Shown here in pieces: positions 1 through 10,540 of a DNA stretch of 64,000 nucleotides (positions are counted from its first letter, which is position 1; every line of letters begins with the position of its first letter). The DNA comes from Mermis nigrescens (lineage: Eukaryota > Nematoda > Enoplea > Mermithida > Mermithidae). The position numbers and the translations under genes are program-made. The notes under the pieces were generated by a model. That model was not told the DNA's origin. It searched no databases and saw only the letters and a program-made list of their open reading frames with translations. The stretch covers positions 1 to 64,000 of the forward strand of contig JAVLUZ010000146.1 in the NCBI GenBank assembly GCA_036768485.1, read 5' to 3'.

Positions 1-71
1 TTTCCCGGGTGCCGAAAAAATTCCCGGGCTTTTCCCGGGTTTCCCGGATTCCCGGGTGAGTGGCCACCCTA
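1..71. mobile_element. right end of a hAT-like element with TTCCCGGG subterminal repeats
   Basis: The first 60 bases hold five copies or near copies of TTCCCGGG, followed by GTGAGTGGCCACCCT. Read on the minus strand this is a terminus of the form AGGGTGGCCACTCACCCGGG followed by subterminal CCCGGGAA repeats. Such an arrangement is familiar from non-autonomous hAT elements. The element continues beyond the left edge, so its other end and its target duplication cannot be checked. Confidence 0.55.
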
Positions 72-528
72 TTTAAAATCGATCAAAAGCTAATTTTTTG
101 ACAATTTACATCAATTTACCATCGTTTGAGCACTTTTTCATCTTAGTTTTGATCAACGAAGTCATTTTTTGAACTTTTTGTACAATTTTTTATGAAATCT
201 GGATATTTTTTTAAATTTTAAAAACAAAAATCAATAAATTTTTGGTTCTGATAGACAGAGCTTGCTAAGATATGCTCAAAAACGAAGTTTTAGAGCAATA
301 GCATCAAAATTGATCCCCCAAAAATGAAGTTTTTGGTCGAAAAAATGGTCGACTTTGGTGTGACCCCCCAGAATTTTGATATGGTACATGTATAGTGACA
401 AATGGCAATTTTTGGGCATAATTTCGAGGAAGCCATGAATGGTTAAAATTAAAAACACTCGATTTCTGAATGAAATTCAATTCATTTGTCATGGTCAATT
501 TAACTGCAGAAAAACAGTAAAAAATTAC

Positions 529-779
529 CGAAAAGCGTGTCTTCGTCGTCCTCCCGTCTATTACCCTTCACGTATTGCAGCACAGCTTCGCCAATTGGAT
601 CGGACTTTGGTTTACACCGTTTTCTGATGATCGCGGTTGATGAGGTCGAAAACGATGATGGCGTTTCTGTTTGGGACCGTCCATCGTCCGTAGAGTCGTC
701 CAAATCGTCCTTGTCCTCAGCTTCAATTGACACAGCCGTTGCGTCTTCCTCATCACGTTCAATGACGTTAGTTGACGTC
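529..779 (-). CDS. MADF-domain protein, exon 3 (acidic linker towards a BESS-like region)
   Basis: This is the third exon of the MADF gene read from 2402. The acceptor is TTCGCTTCCTAG|G; the first base completes the split Gln codon begun in exon 2 (phase 2). It encodes an acidic, Ser/Thr-rich stretch (IERDEEDATAVSIEAEDKDD and on), then a basic RKRCKPKSDPIG segment and a REDDEDTLFG motif. The acidic DEDTLFG resembles the start of a BESS motif, the C-terminal protein-interaction module that often accompanies MADF domains. A donor G|GTAATT follows at 529/528 (phase 1). If it is not used, the frame continues to a stop at 500-502. The continuation of a BESS motif was not found, so the last exon probably lies left of the window, or the gene is truncated. 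Confidence 0.72.
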
Positions 780-1157
780 CTAGGAAGCGAAATGTACTCA
801 TAAAATCAAAACAAAAGGTTTTAAAACAACATAGCTACAGTGACAAATATGCATAAACGTTTTAAATTTTAAACAGTCATGAAAAATTGGTCAGATTCCA
901 GGTCAAATAGTACAAAATGTTTATCAGCCAAAATTACTTAAATGTACAGTACTTAAATCGTTAAAAATTTGAAGTTAATTGTCAAAAAATTTAGCTTTCA
1001 ATCGCCTTTTACACATTACCCCCAAAAGTTGGAAATTCTGGTGGGGGTCAACCAGCTTTTGGATGGGTTCAGTTCAGATTCTGGGTGGACCTTTCAGATG
1101 GACCTGTCAGACCCCCCTCCAACCCCTTTTCCCAATGAACATGTCTGTACAACATAC

Positions 1158-1311
1158 TGTCTTTCGTTCATTCCAGTTCCAAGAAACGATAAGCTTTCCA
1201 TCCATGGCCAATCGATGGATTTTTGCTTGCCGCTTCCACTGGCCACCTTCCTGTTGTTAATTTTGAAGTATCGATCACGCAAATTTTTCCAGCGTTTCTT
1301 AATGTCTTCAA
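1158..1311 (-). CDS. MADF-domain protein, exon 2 (second half of the MADF domain)
   Basis: The exon has a clear acceptor (TTAATTTTCAG|TT) and donor (CA|GTATGT). It encodes EDIKKRWKNLRDRYFKI, then a Ser/Gly/Lys loop and WPWMESLSFLGTGMNERQ. The pattern K-RWK-LRD-Y followed by W-(x)-W/Y-M--L-FL is the C-terminal half of the MADF (Adf-1/Myb-SANT-like) DNA-binding domain. The exon enters in phase 1 and leaves in phase 2, matching both neighbours exactly, which supports the three-exon model. Introns are about 940 bp (upstream) and 378 bp (downstream). Members of this family are sequence-specific transcription regulators or chromatin-linked factors. The particular target here is unknown. Confidence 0.85.
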
Positions 1312-2254
1312 CTGAAAATTAAAGTCTCTAATTAAATAATTTCTCTAATTTTTTGCACGCACAACACGTCATTTTCAGTGTAACATGAATGATTTTGAAG
1401 AAAAAACATAAAATTTGAGAAAATTAAAAGGAACTGATCTGTTAAACATATTTCATCAAACAGAGCATAAAATTTTATGTGTGTCAATGTGCAAAAATTT
1501 GAACTGCATTAAATCAGTCAAAGATCACAGGTTAGAAGGTGCAAAAATTGCGGCGGCCTAGATGGCAGCAATATTGATTTTTTCTTAAACTTGTGTATGT
1601 CATGCAAGTGAATATTCACTGGAAAGCGCTTTTCAGTCACATTCCAAAATGCACTCAAGCATGAAATAATATAAAGTAGGTCAAGAGATATAGCTTAAAA
1701 CGTCATTTTTTCTAACATGGCTGCCTCCATGTTGAAAATTTGTATTGAGCAAATCCAAAGAACGAGAAATTTCTGCTTAAAAAAATTATTGTACAACAAA
1801 GCTTGTTTAAATAGGCAACTATTTTGCTACTGTCGGGCATTCTACCTACAATGTGTGCATAATGGTAGCAGTAGCAAATTTTCGTCATTTTCATGCTACA
1901 AAAGTGTAATATGTTAACATTTTTGAAATTTTTTTCACAAAATAGTTGCGCCCTAAGTTTTTCTATCAGAAAAACATTACTTTTAAAATTGGTTAGATGG
2001 ATCTTGAGATTTGCTCAAAAAACCTAAAAGGTATGAACCACTCTTTTCAGGTGTCAACAGTTATATACACTTTTCTTATGCACTGCAAGCGGATTACTGT
2101 ATTCTCAGTACTCAATTTGCATAAATTTAAAAGCTCTTTGAAAACTGATTAGAAAGTGCATTTAATCATCATATATGACTTCTTGGGTCAAGCACAGTAG
2201 ACTATAAATGGCAAATTTTGCATGTTTTGGTGAAAATGACGTGACAAAACATAC

Positions 2255-2402
2255 CATCATGATTCAACTCTTTAGCCACCGAAATCCAACCGTTTCGAAC
2301 CTTAATCACGTCCTTGTAACTTCGATCCGCTTTGCACCACAGGCACGGGCGAGTTTGTACTTCATGAATCATATTTTCGATAATATCGTCCTTGCTGTCC
2401 AT
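2255..2402 (-). CDS. MADF-domain protein, exon 1 (start codon, first half of the MADF domain)
   Basis: The ATG at 2402-2400 opens MDSKDDIIENMIHEVQTRPC followed by LWCKADRSYKDV and WISVAKELNHD. The pattern I--V---P-LW----Y-D------W--VA-EL is the N-terminal half of a MADF domain. The exon ends CATGATG|GTATGT in phase 1, and exon 2 begins with the two bases that complete the codon. With exons 2 and 3 this gives about 185 residues before the missing 3' end, and the MADF domain fills roughly residues 5-95. MADF proteins bind DNA in the nucleus. No promoter elements could be assigned upstream. Confidence 0.85.
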
Positions 2403-2940
2403 TTTAATATCCTTTTAATCTAATAAATCGTATCTAAATACAAGTAAATATTAAAAATATTAATGAACTTCATTTTCAGTTTCAACACTGCAAAATTTCA
2501 ATTTAACAACCGTTTATACCTTTTTCACTTATTTTATTGACACAGATTACGGTATTCAATTTTCAGAATTTTTTAAATTGCACGCATTTACTATAATTAC
2601 TAAATGTTGAACCATTATAGAGCGGTGAACAATGCAAGGATGAAATTTATTGATGTTGTAAACAAGCGTAAAACTGCAGTAAAACCACAAAAAAAGGTAA
2701 AACATGTGTAAACTGTATACTGATTTCTGTGTCAAGAAAACAATTGAAAAGGAGGAAAATTGTGCACATTACTCATTTCCGGTTTCAGTATCATAAAAAC
2801 AAGTTTTAAAAGGCATAGAAACACACATTTTGGCACACAGACATCTTAAAAATCGATTATATATTCAATTTTCACGCTTTCACGTATGTATAAACATCAG
2901 TACATCATAAAAAAAGCTAAAATCAAGCTTTCCCTCATAA
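2403..2940. other. upstream flank of the MADF gene; nothing recognised
   Basis: AT-rich DNA with no coding exon, repeat end or motif that could be supported. It presumably contains the promoter and 5' untranslated region of the minus-strand MADF gene. Confidence 0.4.
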
Positions 2941-2956
2941 ATACATGATAAATATA

Positions 2957-3177
2957 GGCCGCCGCGTCCCACCGCGTGGCAAAAGTTTGAACAGTGTTCA
3001 AACTTCAATTTATCTGCCACGCGGCGCCGCGCGGCGCCGCGTGGCGCCGCGGGGCGAGTGCTGCTATACTTCCACGCGGTGCCGCGCGGTGCCGCTAGCG
3101 GTGCCGCGTGGAAGTATAGCAGCACATTTTGTCAACGCGGCGCCGCGCGGCGCCGCGCGGCAGGAAGTATAGCAGGG
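2957..3177. repeat. GC-rich cluster of nested palindromes (GCGGCGCC repeats)
   Basis: In otherwise AT-rich DNA there is a GC-rich block with several strong inverted repeats. One has outer arms CCGCGTGGCA and TGCCACGCGG around an inner perfect hairpin AAGTTTGAAC-AGT-GTTCAAACTT. A second has arms of about 21 bases (TGCTGCTATACTTCCACGCGG and its complement) around GCGGTGCCGCTAGCGGTGCCGC, at about 3058-3125. Between and after them are runs of GCGGCGCCGC. Part of the second arm (GGAAGTATAGCAG) recurs at about 3164-3176. The block could form cruciforms or an RNA stem-loop array. Its origin is unknown. Confidence 0.8.
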
Positions 3178-3193
3178 CCTTTATTCTGCAAGA

Positions 3194-3493
3194 ATGAATA
3201 ACATATTAGATTTGGTGAGGACCCTTGAGCAATTCTTTCACTGCCAGGGTATGATGCCGCCTAGGCCCGAAATGGCGCTCTGTTTGAAACGCTACTGCTC
3301 GCACTGCCAGACAGTGAGCCGTTCGACCTTCCAGTGCCAAGAGTTGCAGCAGCAGCAACAGCAGCATATACGAGGCCATCCACAAAACCCAAGGACTGAC
3401 CGCTGGAGCCAGACATACAATCGGCCCCAAGCGCCAAATACATGTAATTTTAATTGGCGTAGAATTTCATTCAATAATTCAAGCATGAATTAA
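3194..3493 (+). pseudogene. unrecognised ORF fragment, possibly Gag-like
   Basis: A 99-codon open frame with a Cys/His cluster (RYCSHCQTVSRSTFQCQEL), a short Gln run, and a following Asn/Arg-rich stretch that continues past the stop in the same style. This is weakly reminiscent of the nucleocapsid end of a retroelement Gag, but no canonical CCHC knuckle is present. It is followed within 200 bases by a MITE. Function cannot be assigned, and it may be a non-coding remnant. Confidence 0.25.
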
Positions 3494-3673
3494 TCAGGAC
3501 GTAATTTTATGAGTAGGAATAAGCCTCAGAATTTTGGCTAAGGTAATTATTATCATCATAATTTTTCTGGTCGTTTTCACCAAATTGGCAAAATCAGGCA
3601 AAATGCTTATCAAATAATAGGCGGGTTGAAGTAAACAATGCAACCCAGACAAATCAAAAGGGACCTACATGCA

Positions 3674-3930
3674 CACACCTTGGCCTGGAGGGGGAGGAGG
3701 GTTTGGGGGTATGCACCCCCTTCCCCCAACCCCGAGAAACCAAAATACCCTCCCCAGAATTCAATTTTTGGAATTTTTTCGTTTTTTTCACAAGTTTTTG
3801 ATGTCAATGGATAGTGCTTGATGAGAAAGGTCAAAAAATTGTGTTTTTTACGCCATAACACCATTTTTAAGGCCATTTTTACCATTGAAAAATTTTGCAC
3901 CCCCCAGAATTTTCTTGCTGCCTACGTATG
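3674..3930 (-). mobile_element. hAT-type MITE, family A (copy 1)
   Basis: A minus-strand copy of the repeat that dominates the window. It begins CACACCTTGGCCTGG and ends TTCTTGCTGCCTACGTATG. The conserved core (an ATAGTGCTTGATGAGAAA segment, then GCCATAACACCATTTTTAAGGCCATTTT) is recognisable. No clear target duplication remains. Confidence 0.8.
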
Positions 3931-4392
3931 CCCACACATGATTGTGATGATAATAACATTAATACTATTCAAAATAACAATGAAGGAGGGGAACAACCCC
4001 CCAGTTCTGCTTAAAACCCCTATTTTTTGCTCAAATTCAGATAATGATGATGAAAATTTACCCATCAGCAATTTACATAACGGTGAGCATGTTTTTCTTG
4101 CAGATCAGCATTGCTCATGCTTTATCCATCATGTGGCACGTATGCTTGTCCAGGGTGGCCTAATGTTAGATCAAGCCCCAGGGGCCAGACAGTGAGGTCC
4201 GCCCTTTGATCTAATAGCATAGGAAGCCAGTACCACACCCGGCTCTGATGCCTTTGGCCAAAGCAGCTCCTCTGTCTGCAGTCAAGAAGAGCAAGCAACC
4301 ACTGGCGGTCAGGGAGGCCAAGCAAGCCCAGGTAGAAAAAGTGCCACTGAAATCTGGGGTGAAATGATCTTGTAAACCCCAAGTGCAGCGAA

Positions 4393-4566
4393 ATGCTGTG
4401 CCACGTGGCGACCAAACCACTCCCACCTGCAGCATATGTTGGTCAGTTCAAGAAGGCTTGCATCAATCCTGACCCATTGGCACAGGTCATGGCAGCTGCA
4501 CACGTCAAGGCTCCAGATGAAGCTGACATTGCCATCCAGGCCATCACTAGCCTTGAGGATGCCATC
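4393..4566 (+). pseudogene. unrecognised coding-like fragment split by a MITE
   Basis: An open frame (QFKKACINPDPLAQVMAAAH and on to ITSLEDAI) with a protein-like composition runs into the MITE at 4567-4818. After the MITE the frame resumes as AFRARQANKDLLKG... to a stop near 4914. The MITE carries an exact 8-bp duplication, so the original uninterrupted reading was about 90 codons or more. The family was not recognised. It could be a decayed retroelement Gag or a host gene fragment. Confidence 0.35.
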
Positions 4567-4818
4567 CACACCAGGGCGTGGGGGGTATACACTCCCCGGG
4601 AAACCAAAATGCCCCTCCCCAGAAATCAAAATACCCCCTCCAGAATTCAATTTCTAAAGATTTTTTCGTTTATTTCGCAATTTTTTGATGCCAATCGATA
4701 GTGCTTGATGAGAAACGTCGAAAAGTGGTGTTTTTTCGCATTACCACCATTTTTAAGGCAATTTTTTGACCTTTTAAAAATCTTCCACCCCCTAGAATTT
4801 TCTTGCTGCCCATATATG
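4567..4818 (-). mobile_element. hAT-type MITE, family A (copy 2, exact 8-bp duplication)
   Basis: Bounded by exact 8-bp direct repeats ATGCCATC at 4559-4566 and 4819-4826. Termini are CACACCAGGGCGTGG and, from the other end, CATATATGGGCAGCA. These define the terminal inverted repeat CAYAY-ATGGGC. The 8-bp duplication is that of hAT-superfamily insertions. It interrupts a coding-like fragment. Confidence 0.9.
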
Positions 4819-4919
4819 ATGCCATCCTCGGCATTCAGGGCCAGGCAAGCAAATAAAGATCTGCTCAAAGGAGTGCCTAGAACATCATGCGGGCTTGCTG
4901 TGGAAGCAACATGAGGAGC

Positions 4920-5510
4920 AAAGTTGGCTTATCATATATTTGACATTTATCTTTGCTTATCTGCAAAATGTTACATTTTCATTTTTTAGGTCAGGCACTG
5001 CAGCAGCCGCCACAGTATTGACTACTGTAATTCAGTGACATGTTTTTTTCAATATGTTTCATATAAAACAAAAATGTTTATACCCTTTGCCATTATTATG
5101 TTATGAATACTTACTACAGCACATACACAATATCAGGAGTGTGGAGCTCCTCAGACTGGGCATGCTCTTGACATTCCCCATAATATTTCCCTCTAAGAAA
5201 AATTGGAGATGCACCTAGAAAGATTACCGTAACTGTTTTCCTCCCCCTGAGTAATCTTCAGACAGCAAACAAAACTAAATGCATGATTAGAAAAAGAAAG
5301 CTATGTTCAAATACTGTTTTATTTGGCTCAAAGGGAGTAGTTTCTGTCTCAGTTAGCACCGAAAATGCTCTTACATATTCATGCCAACATGTTTTCAAAA
5401 ACTAGAATTTACCAAAATCAGACTCTAAACCTAATGAAAACTCGCTTTTGATCTACAAGTAGCACACTACATATTAATTTTAAGCGGTGTTGTTTCAACT
5501 TTTGTCAGTC
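4920..5510. other. AT-rich DNA; nothing recognised
   Basis: No exon, RNA gene or repeat boundary could be supported between the split ORF fragment and the envelope-like remnant. Confidence 0.4.
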
Positions 5511-6231
5511 AGTCACAAACTTTACTTGAGGAAGGTAATCTTGCCTCCTGGAATAAAAAAACACTAACAAGTGACCTTGGTGACGTATGTACTTACCAAC
5601 CCCATATAGGCTTTTGTACCAACAAAGATGGCACAATCCTGTGGGACAAAAAAGCCTTTAATAAGCGTTGCCCCATTGTAGCTAGCGGACAGCATGCTGC
5701 AACAATTAGTGGTACATACTTCATTATTGAAGAGATGCAAGGCGCATTTAAAATTAAAAACTAGTCTGACAAATGTCCTGAAGTTAAGCATGCATTAAAT
5801 ACATATAAAGGACTAGTTATTTAATTACATAATACACATACCCTCATTTTAATAAGACACGGTCCAAAATTAATAAACAATCTGCAAAAGATCCAGTCAA
5901 AGCAAGACTAAACTTTCTTGAAATAAAAATTTTGCAGAACGAGCATGAAAATTTCTGACATGCTTGGACTGAAATCTGTCAACAAGGACAAAGATGTCTA
6001 GATATCATCTGGCAGATGCTTAGATTTGATGCTACCTTAGATGCTGCACTTATGCAAAGAAATTACTTCGTAGCAGAATTTACAGGTGATGTGCACACCA
6101 TCTGGCCATGCAAATTGATCAATACTACTCATATTTTCTCTGATTGTCTGACTAATTTTAGTCCAAAAATCGACTGCAATCACAAAACTATATGCATTTT
6201 TAAACATGATCGTTAATAGACTACTCAGGCA

Positions 6232-6500
6232 CATACCTGGGCATGGGGGTTCAGATGGTATGCACCCCCACCCTCGAGAAACCAATTCCAGAAATCAAAG
6301 TATGTACCTATCCTCCCAGATTTTAATTTTCGAATTTTTTCTCGTTTTTCCCCCAATTTTTTGATGCCAATGGATAGTGCTCAATGAGAAACGTTTAAAA
6401 TGGTGTTTTTTGCCATACTACCACTTTAAAGGCCATTTTTTGACCTGTGTAAAAATCTTGTATCCCGGCCCCCCTAGAACTTTGGTGCCGCCCACCTATG
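6232..6500 (-). mobile_element. hAT-type MITE, family A (copy 3) inside the envelope-like remnant
   Basis: It starts CATACCTGGGCATGG and ends GGTGCCGCCCACCTATG, with the family core between. The flanks CTCAGGCA and CCCAGAGA agree at 5 of 8 positions, consistent with an old 8-bp duplication. Confidence 0.8.
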
Positions 6501-6801
6501 CCCAGAGAGGTCCAAATCCATGTCAGCAATGGAGATTATCTGGAAAGTTGACTATAAAGTTTTTTAATCTGATAGTCCTACAGTTTTTCACGATGTTTAT
6601 AAAACTGAGCAGCTTGAATCGATTTTAACCAATTTAGTCAATCATACTGCTTCATGTCTTTGAGAATACATCTAGTGTATGACACGTTCTCAGGCACAGG
6701 CCAAGGAATTGGCAATACCCTCAAAGGAGAAGGAGAAGCTTTAGAGCACATATTTACTGGACAACAGCAAAACTTTAACAGTGGCCTAAATAATTTATTA
6801 A

Positions 6802-7223
6802 CCCTCCTGTTACCAAGGGGTCACGCACCCTAGAATTACCAAGGTCTAGATCGATAATCTAGTCATTGGGAAGATAAGAAATATGAATAAAAATACATAT
6901 TTCTGGTAGCCAAGAGCATGAGAATTTCAAAAATGTCATTAAGTTTGCACAAAACTGAAGGCCAATTGAAAAAACCGTATTTGAACATTCAAAAATGTGT
7001 AAGAAATTCGATCTGCGACAGGCGTAACACATGTTATAAAATCATGGAATCAAGCTTTGCTGATACAATATAGGTCAATACGTTTTCTTTTGCTCAATAA
7101 AAAATGTGTTGCAGTAAAAAAGAGAGGTACTGAGAAGCTTGCCACATAAAAATTTATGGCCTTACAGTAAACTGCAGAAAACAGGCAACTAGATCACGAA
7201 TCTAGAGCTCGGTAAAAGTAGGG
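6802..7223. mobile_element. piggyBac-type MITE flanked by TTAA
   Basis: TTAA occurs at 6798-6801 and 7224-7227. The enclosed 422 bp start CCCTCCTGTTACCAAGG and end (complement) CCCTACTTTTACCGAGC, an imperfect inverted repeat. TTAA target sites plus CCCT termini are hallmarks of piggyBac elements. A further subterminal inverted motif, TCTAGATC/GATCACGAATCTAGA, is present. There is no transposase ORF, so it is non-autonomous. It sits between the ectodomain part and the membrane anchor of the envelope-like remnant. Confidence 0.75.
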
Positions 7224-7491
7224 TTAAAAGGTCTACTCTGATTAATAATTAATGCTATTATCTTCCTAGCTATACTTGCAGGCATAGGCTATGTAGCATA
7301 TTTTGCACTGATGAGGTATAAAGCTAGACGACATAGTTTTGTATGTGTAGCAACTCATCCCCCTTCTATAGGTCAGACCCTTATCTCCCTTATGCAAGCA
7401 AATAGACAATCTGCACAAACAAATAGAGAAAGAAGCACACAAGCCATAGAACTTTCCGATTTAGGAGCTGAATGCATAAATATAAATGCTA

Positions 7492-7650
7492 ATAAGAGAT
7501 TTTACAAGGCCTCTTGAGGCCGATGGTCAAATCATTATTGTACCTCTGCTATACTAAGACTTAACTCAGTGCTTGTTCCCCGAGTAGGCGTGGTTTATAG
7601 CTCCTTAAAAGCTTTTAGCTATACCTGCTTCAGTTTTCACGAGAGCGAGT
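7492..7650. repeat. DIRS left inverted terminal repeat with a 43-bp outer extension
   Basis: From TGTACCTCTGCTATACTAAG onward the sequence is the complement of the right end of the element for about 110 bp with few mismatches. The outer extension (7492-7534), containing AAGGCCTCTTGAGGCC, has no counterpart at the right end but does recur, complemented, in the internal complementary region. Confidence 0.88.
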
Positions 7651-8595
7651 ACTTACGGTTTTTTTAATGCAGTGCATTAAGACATTGACGAAAAAATAAA
7701 AAAGTTGTGCAAAAATGTAGAACACAGCCGATTTGTGCTGGGCGCAAAGCATATACTGTGATCAAAAGTACAAACGAGTATTATCTATGAAAAGAATCGT
7801 AAACGCAAGCCAGACCCGTAAAACTATCGTTTTTTGCACAAAGATCAAATATGACTGACCTCTTGGCAGAAAACTTGTGAAAAGGCCGAAAACAAAACTG
7901 GACGTTGTCTGGCTTGCACAAATACATATTTAACAAGGTAGAACGCGAAATTAATAAAGCAAGAAAGGTGTGCGCATGAAAATCATTATTTTTGAATAAA
8001 AGACAATGAACAATGACCTCTGTACACGTCGGCTGATCAAAAGCTAGATAATATACAAAACGGCGAATGTAGTGAAGAATCGTCAATGCCCTGAAAATAA
8101 TTAGAATGGATTAGGACGAGATACATTAGAGGAAAATCTATTAACAGTGGCACATAGGAGTAGGTCAATATCTGATCAGCGGCCAGAACAAAGTTTTATT
8201 TTTGTTATTATTTTTTTTATTTATATTTTATTTATATTATTGCTATTATCATTTTTTTGAAACAAGCGTATCCGCTCAAAGTTCAGATCAAGAATTGAGA
8301 ATTATATATGTAACTTTTGTTTCAATTAAGTAATTATTTGATATCCAAACAATCGGAATTTTGAAACTTGAATTTGAAAGCCGCAAGCAATTCATTGTAT
8401 TATGCCATGATTGATTTTTTTCCTCTCTTTAAATAAGGTCAAGCTTTCACAATTTACCTAAAATCTCTGAGCGAGGTCCTCGACCATTGTATCGTCGTCA
8501 GTATCTTCCACGACATTTGGCACCATGGGAATGTGGGGAGTTTCGGCGTCTGGAAGACTTTTATTTTTAATATGGAAAGGGTGGGAGGGAGTAAT

Positions 8596-8700
8596 GTCTT
8601 AGTATAGCAGAGGTACAATAATTATTTCACATCGGCCTCAAGAGGCCTTGTAAAATCTCTTATTGTACGCTCTGCTATACTAAGACTTAACTCAGTGCTG
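8596..8700. repeat. DIRS internal complementary region
   Basis: GTCTTAGTATAGCAGAGGTA through the AGGCC palindrome to AATCTCTTATT matches the complement of 7490-7555. The following GTACGCTCTGCTATACTAAG matches the complement of the right end at 12800-12846. It therefore contains both element ends back to back, the template thought to be used to make the circular DNA intermediate. It ends right at the stop of the recombinase ORF. Confidence 0.9.
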
Positions 8701-8702
8701 TT

Positions 8703-9813
8703 TCAAAGCTCAAATAAGTGGTCAAAAACTATTTGTGTGTAGTTAGATTCCAACTCTTTTTGATAAAAATTGCGAAAAGTACTAGAATCACGGGTCCAAT
8801 TCGCATGTTTTAAAATAGCAGCAACAGGTAAGCCTGATGCAAAAGCCTTAGAGGTAGAAGCTGATCGAGTGGAATGAGCTTTATACATAGAAGTATCAAT
8901 TCCGGCTAATTGTAGAGTTTTTAGAATCCACTTAGAAAGCGAAGTCATAGAAATGGAATGAAACGGTTTTTGTAGACTTATAAAAACTTTTGAGTTAGAG
9001 CCGCGGCATTGTTTAATGCAATCTATGTAATTCAACAATGAAATAAATGGGCATATATTTTCCACGAAAACTTGAAAATTTTGATTACGACGGGTCTATT
9101 AAAGCGACTAGTTTTTGTTGACTCGGAAATAATAAATTCTATGTAAGAATCAAATACTTTCATAGAATTAAGATCTAATTTTTGAATTTCAGAAGCTCTC
9201 TGCGGACTAGAAAGCGCAATTAGAGTAAGCATCTTAAATGTAATCATGCGCCTATCTTTAAAGGATAAATCAAGACCCGAGGGAAACGCTATGCCGTTTA
9301 AAAATTTTAGTACAGTTTCAGTATTCCAATTATGTACAGATCTAACAACTGTCGGATGTGCTCGCAAAACACCTTGCATCGATGAATTAAATCTGTGCAA
9401 GCAAATATACAGCCCTGCTCTGACAAAAATGTGACGATAGCTGATTTAGCTAAAGAAATTGTGCGATATGCATAGCCTAGTGAATATAGTGATTCTGAAT
9501 AATTTATTATAATTTCTACAGTTGATTGAAGCGGATTGATGTTTTCTCGCAAACACCAGCTATGCCATTTTTGAGTGGCTGTATTGTAGTGCTTTTTGGT
9601 ACCCGTGGACCATGACTCCAGCATGATGTCCGATGCCGCTTTTGAAATTCCTCTGCTAATCCAGGAATTCCCGAGACTTTCCAGACGGAAAGATGCAGAG
9701 TGTCGTTTATCACAAGAATATGCAGTGCATCCAAATGATTCGTTAGTGTTTGAGCGCTGCTCTCTATCAAAAACGGAAATTGAATCGTTTTTTCCAAAAG
9801 AATCGGCCACCAT
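8703..9813 (-). pseudogene. DIRS tyrosine recombinase (two frameshifts)
   Basis: Three overlapping frames cover a phage-integrase-fold recombinase. The N-terminal part (from 9813) has the DIRS pattern TKKHYNTATQKWHSWCLREN followed by a YRTISLAKSAI segment. The middle part (9400-9032) has SSPQRASEIQKL with the first catalytic Arg. The C-terminal part (9065-8703) has HSTRSAS (His and second Arg), KHANW (His/Trp box) and FRNFYQKE (likely nucleophile Tyr). The R-H-R-H-Y set is therefore still visible. Frameshifts fall at about 9310-9400 and 9032-9065. In live elements this enzyme inserts the circular cDNA. Confidence 0.9.
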
Positions 9814-9839
9814 GGCTGAGTCGGCCAGACGGGCACCAC

Positions 9840-10533
9840 TAAAATTGAATTAATTTTTTCATCAACTATTTTACGTAAAACTTTTCCAACAAGGTTAAAG
9901 GGAGGAAAAGCGTATGCACATTCTTTGAAAGTTTTCCAATTAATAGAGAAAGCGTCCGTAGCGATAGCTCCAGGATCTGGTCCCCAAGACCCCAAGAGAC
10001 ATAATTGAAAACTTGTGCATTTAGACGACTGGCAAAGAGATTCCACAGAAATGGGCCCCCAGATTATGTTTATTCTTTCGAAAAGTGCAGAACTCAGCAT
10101 CCAGCTACTGAAATCTCTAAAATTCCTACTTTGCCAGTCGGCTTGAATGTTTTATGTTCCTGCAACATGAAAAGCCTGCAGGGTAGATTTTCTTGTCCAG
10201 ACACCTAGTCCACATTTTAATGGCCAGTTCGCATAAAAGCTTATTCCTTGTGCCCCCTAGCTTATTAACATATGCTACCGCTGTTGAATTATCGAGCATA
10301 AGCTGAACAGACATATTATATAGATCTTTCGCAAAAATTTTTAATGTGAAAAAAGCGGCATACAATTCCTTCAGATTAATATGAAAGAGGGATTCGTGGG
10401 AGGTCCATTGGCCTCTGGCCGAGCCACCATTACAGTGAGCTCCCCATCCCAAATTCAATGCGTCCAAATATATAGTGAGGGTGCTGGTGGGTAATAAAAT
10501 ATGTCTACCATTCCAAGCATGCAGATGCGACAA
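9840..10533 (-). pseudogene. DIRS RNase H and connecting C-terminal region
   Basis: 10533-10126 carries the RNase H core: YLDALNLGWGAHCNGG, then INLKELYAAFF and MLDNSTAVAYVNKLGGTRNK, matching the DIRS/PAT RNase H pattern with its Asp, Glu and Asp residues. The next frame (10100 to about 9840) continues with the characteristic downstream block, including DPGAIATDAFSINWK, AYAFPPFNLVG and VVPVWPTQPWWPILL. At least one frameshift separates the two parts. It lies directly between the reverse transcriptase and the recombinase. Confidence 0.88.
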
Positions 10534-10540
10534 TAAAAGA

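Larger units (their letters stand above)
5514..7492 (+). pseudogene. decayed envelope-glycoprotein-like ORF of an endogenous retroelement
   Basis: Several plus-strand fragments in series read like one ectodomain-plus-anchor protein. At about 5540-5761 there is a Cys-containing piece with the motif DGTILWD followed by a CP and G pattern. At about 5890-6216 a helical piece with one internal stop ends in a GDVHTIWPC motif. At about 6510-6790 there are further short stretches. At about 7240-7510 there is a hydrophobic helix (FLAILAGIGYVAYFALM) followed by a basic RYKARRH and a polar tail. The order (Cys-rich ectodomain, membrane anchor, cytoplasmic tail) and motif style suggest a mononegavirus- or chuvirus-like glycoprotein of the kind captured by LTR retroelements, but this is by pattern only. 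It is dead: it carries stops and is split by a hAT MITE, a piggyBac-type MITE and the DIRS element. Confidence 0.45.

Noticed and set aside
501..528. A 25-base GTAATT...CTGCAG 'intron' at the end of MADF exon 3
   Set aside because: Donor- and acceptor-like signals are present, but 25-28 bases is too short for a spliceosomal intron, and the joined reading does not give a BESS motif.
568..803. Plus- and minus-strand ORFs overlapping MADF exon 3
   Set aside because: The minus-strand acidic frame fits the splice phases and family. The others are shadows.
3320..3430. Gln run (QQQQQQ) as evidence of a transcription factor
   Set aside because: It is a short CAG/CAA repeat in an isolated ORF without a recognisable domain.
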